Of a stretch of 64,000 nt of DNA, positions 62,891 to 64,000 are shown one piece after another. Made by a program: the position numbers and the translations under genes. The number at the start of each line of letters is the position of its first letter. Position 1 is the stretch's first letter. Below the pieces are notes generated by a model. That model worked only from the letters and a program-made list of their open reading frames with translations. It searched no databases and had not been told where the DNA came from. The stretch is from an uncultured Blautia sp. (lineage in GTDB: Bacteria; Bacillota; Clostridia; Lachnospirales; Lachnospiraceae), in contig CAKROE010000005.1 in assembly GCA_934371915.1 (NCBI GenBank), positions 1-64,000 of the forward strand, given 5' to 3'.

Positions 62891-64000
62891 TCAGCCTTTT
62901 TTGTATGCATAAGTGAGCAGGATTTTGGAATCTCGCCAGCGTGCGGCAGAAGTAGGTCCGCCCAATGTGACAGAGATGTAGGTGTTTCCTTTACGGGAAC
63001 GACATAAACCAACGAAACAATATCCGGCTTTGTCAGTTACACCGGTTTTTAAACCAATGACACCGGCCTGCTTTCCGAGAAGAGCATTCGTCGTTGCGAC
63101 AGTGAAGTTACGCTTTGTATTGAGACTTTTGAAGGAATAACGCTTAGTGTTGATAAGTTTTCGGAATGTCGGATTTTTGATCGCATAGCGTGCGATGATT
63201 GCAAGATCCGATGCGGTTGTATAGTGATTCAGTCCGGCATCCAGACCGTTCGGTGTGACGAAGTGTGTATTCGTACAGCCGAGTTCACGGGCCTTTTCAT
63301 TCATAAGTTCGGCAAAAGCGGAGGTGGAACCACTGATGTGTTCGGCAATCGCAATCGCGGTATCATTGTGCGAAGGAACCATCAATGAATAAAGAAGGTC
63401 ACGCATATAGAAAGTTTCGCCTGCTTTTGCATATAACTTGGATGGTTCAACAGCAGCCGCTTTTTTGGAAAAGGTTACCTTATCATTCAGGCTGCTGTTC
63501 TCGAGAGCAAGGATGCAGGTCATGATCTTGGTGGTACTCGCATTTGCATGACGCAGATTTTCATTCTTGCTATAGAGCACTTTGCCTGTGTCGGCATTGA
63601 TGAGAAGTGCACAGTTTGATGAGAGGTTATATTTCAGTCCGGAGTGATCGAGAGCACCGTTCTTTCCGAAATAGTAGTTGGTTTTATTGATACGTTTGCG
63701 ACCTGTATAAGCCTTTCCGGTGGAATCAAAATAATAAGTCTTTCCGGATTTTGTAGTGTACCATCCGGTGACGATGGAACCATCTTTTGAGGCATAGTAG
63801 TATTTTCCCTTATAAGAGAAGAGACGGTTGCGGTAAAGATAGCCCTGTGCATTTGTACCGAAGTAGTATTTCTTACCGTTTACTTTGTGGAATCCGTGCC
63901 AGCGCTTTCCGGATTTATTGAAATAGCAGAGCCTTTTGTTAATGCGCAAATACTGATTTCTGGCATAGGTTTTGTCTGTGTAGCGATAATAGTAGTAGCG
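62891..64000 (-). CDS. D-Ala-D-Ala carboxypeptidase with N-terminal cell-wall-binding repeats, 5'-truncated by the window
   Basis: At least 369 codons; the frame is open to position 64000, so the N-terminus (signal peptide and more repeats) lies outside. The first ~115 visible residues are aromatic choline/glucan-binding-type repeats (GKRWHGFHKVNGKKYYFGTN, GWYTTKSGKTYYFDSTGKA, INKTNYYFGKNGAL). The catalytic domain is PBP5-like: ANASTTKIMTCILALEN (SxxK Ser and Lys), VPSHNDTAIAIAEH (SxN) and IGLKTGVTDKAGYCF (KTG). It trims D-Ala from stem peptides at the cell surface, held to the wall by the repeats. Confidence 0.9.
   Translation of the reverse strand, partial: RYYYYRYTDKTYARNQYLRINKRLCYFNKSGKRWHGFHKVNGKKYYFGTNAQGYLYRNRLFSYKGKYYYASKDGSIVTGWYTTKSGKTYYFDSTGKAYTGRKRINKTNYYFGKNGALDHSGLKYNLSSNCALLINADTGKVLYSKNENLRHANASTTKIMTCILALENSSLNDKVTFSKKAAAVEPSKLYAKAGETFYMRDLLYSLMVPSHNDTAIAIAEHISGSTSAFAELMNEKARELGCTNTHFVTPNGLDAGLNHYTTASDLAIIARYAIKNPTFRKLINTKRYSFKSLNTKRNFTVATTNALLGKQAGVIGLKTGVTDKAGYCFVGLCRSRKGNTYISVTLGGPTSAARWRDSKILLTYAYKKG

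Noticed and set aside
1..64000. tRNA or rRNA genes
   Set aside because: Looked for T-loop GTTCGA and cloverleaf patterns in the intergenic gaps and found none.

Overview
The window reads as a chromosome segment of a low-to-moderate-GC, strictly anaerobic Firmicute of the Lachnospiraceae type (Blautia/Dorea/Ruminococcus-like). The evidence is a consensus sigma-A promoter and AGGAGG ribosome-site style, clostridial NhaC, AdhE, GH36 alpha-galactosidase and TRAP genes, a ferritin-like spore-coat-type protein, a Rex-like operator in front of adhE, and no oxygen-respiration genes. No rRNA, tRNA, CRISPR array or prophage was recognised.

Layout. 1-0.8 kb: 3' end of a group II intron (domains V and VI) abutting a decayed CAP/leucine-rich-repeat surface-protein gene. 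0.9-10.4 kb: housekeeping and small accessory genes (NhaC antiporter, a membrane-anchored MerR regulator with a YbjQ-family partner, MATE pump, BrnT/BrnA-like toxin-antitoxin, a membrane-tethered EEP phosphatase/nuclease, glycerate kinase, uridine phosphorylase plus cytidine deaminase, Zn-type macrodomain hydrolase, ureidoglycolate-lyase-like protein). 10.5-14.8 kb, minus strand: SNF-type Na+ symporter, YibE/F protein and a secreted purple-acid-type phosphatase. 15.3-18.1 kb: AlbA_2/Schlafen-type regulator with an in-frame 21-bp minisatellite, YjjG-like HAD phosphatase, ferritin-like coat protein. 18.2-24.2 kb: phosphate regulon pstS-C-A-B-phoU-phoR behind a tandem Pho-box-like repeat; PstS has its two halves in swapped order, and no response-regulator gene sits beside the kinase. 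24.2-35.5 kb: Cys-rich peptide, methyltransferase, aminotransferase, cell-wall genes (degenerate L,D-transpeptidase, ddl, murF), membrane proteins and a YbhJ-like hydratase.

35.5-36.7 kb is a 1.2-kb gene-free, very A-rich stretch with a consensus promoter at its left end, many short inverted repeats, a 13-bp closing hairpin and an intrinsic terminator at its right end. It is the best candidate here for an undescribed large non-coding RNA. 36.7-43.9 kb: pseudouridine synthase, orphan sugar-binding protein, second SNF symporter, a structured repeat-like element, aminotransferase and alpha-galactosidase.

43.9-53.1 kb: a small alarmone synthetase (minus), then a probable regulon of an ArsR-type sensor and a six-gene operon: flavin/Fe-S ene-reductase, TRAP transporter dctPQM, an orphan amino-acid binding protein and L-asparaginase. 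A perfect inverted repeat overlaps the operon's -35 box. I infer import and reductive use of an unsaturated organic acid. 53.3-64 kb: Rex-type-controlled adhE, AI-2E family permease, typA (minus), a double-OB SSB-like protein, a corrinoid adenosyltransferase-like gene, dapA-dapB, and a D,D-carboxypeptidase with cell-wall-binding repeats that runs off the right edge.
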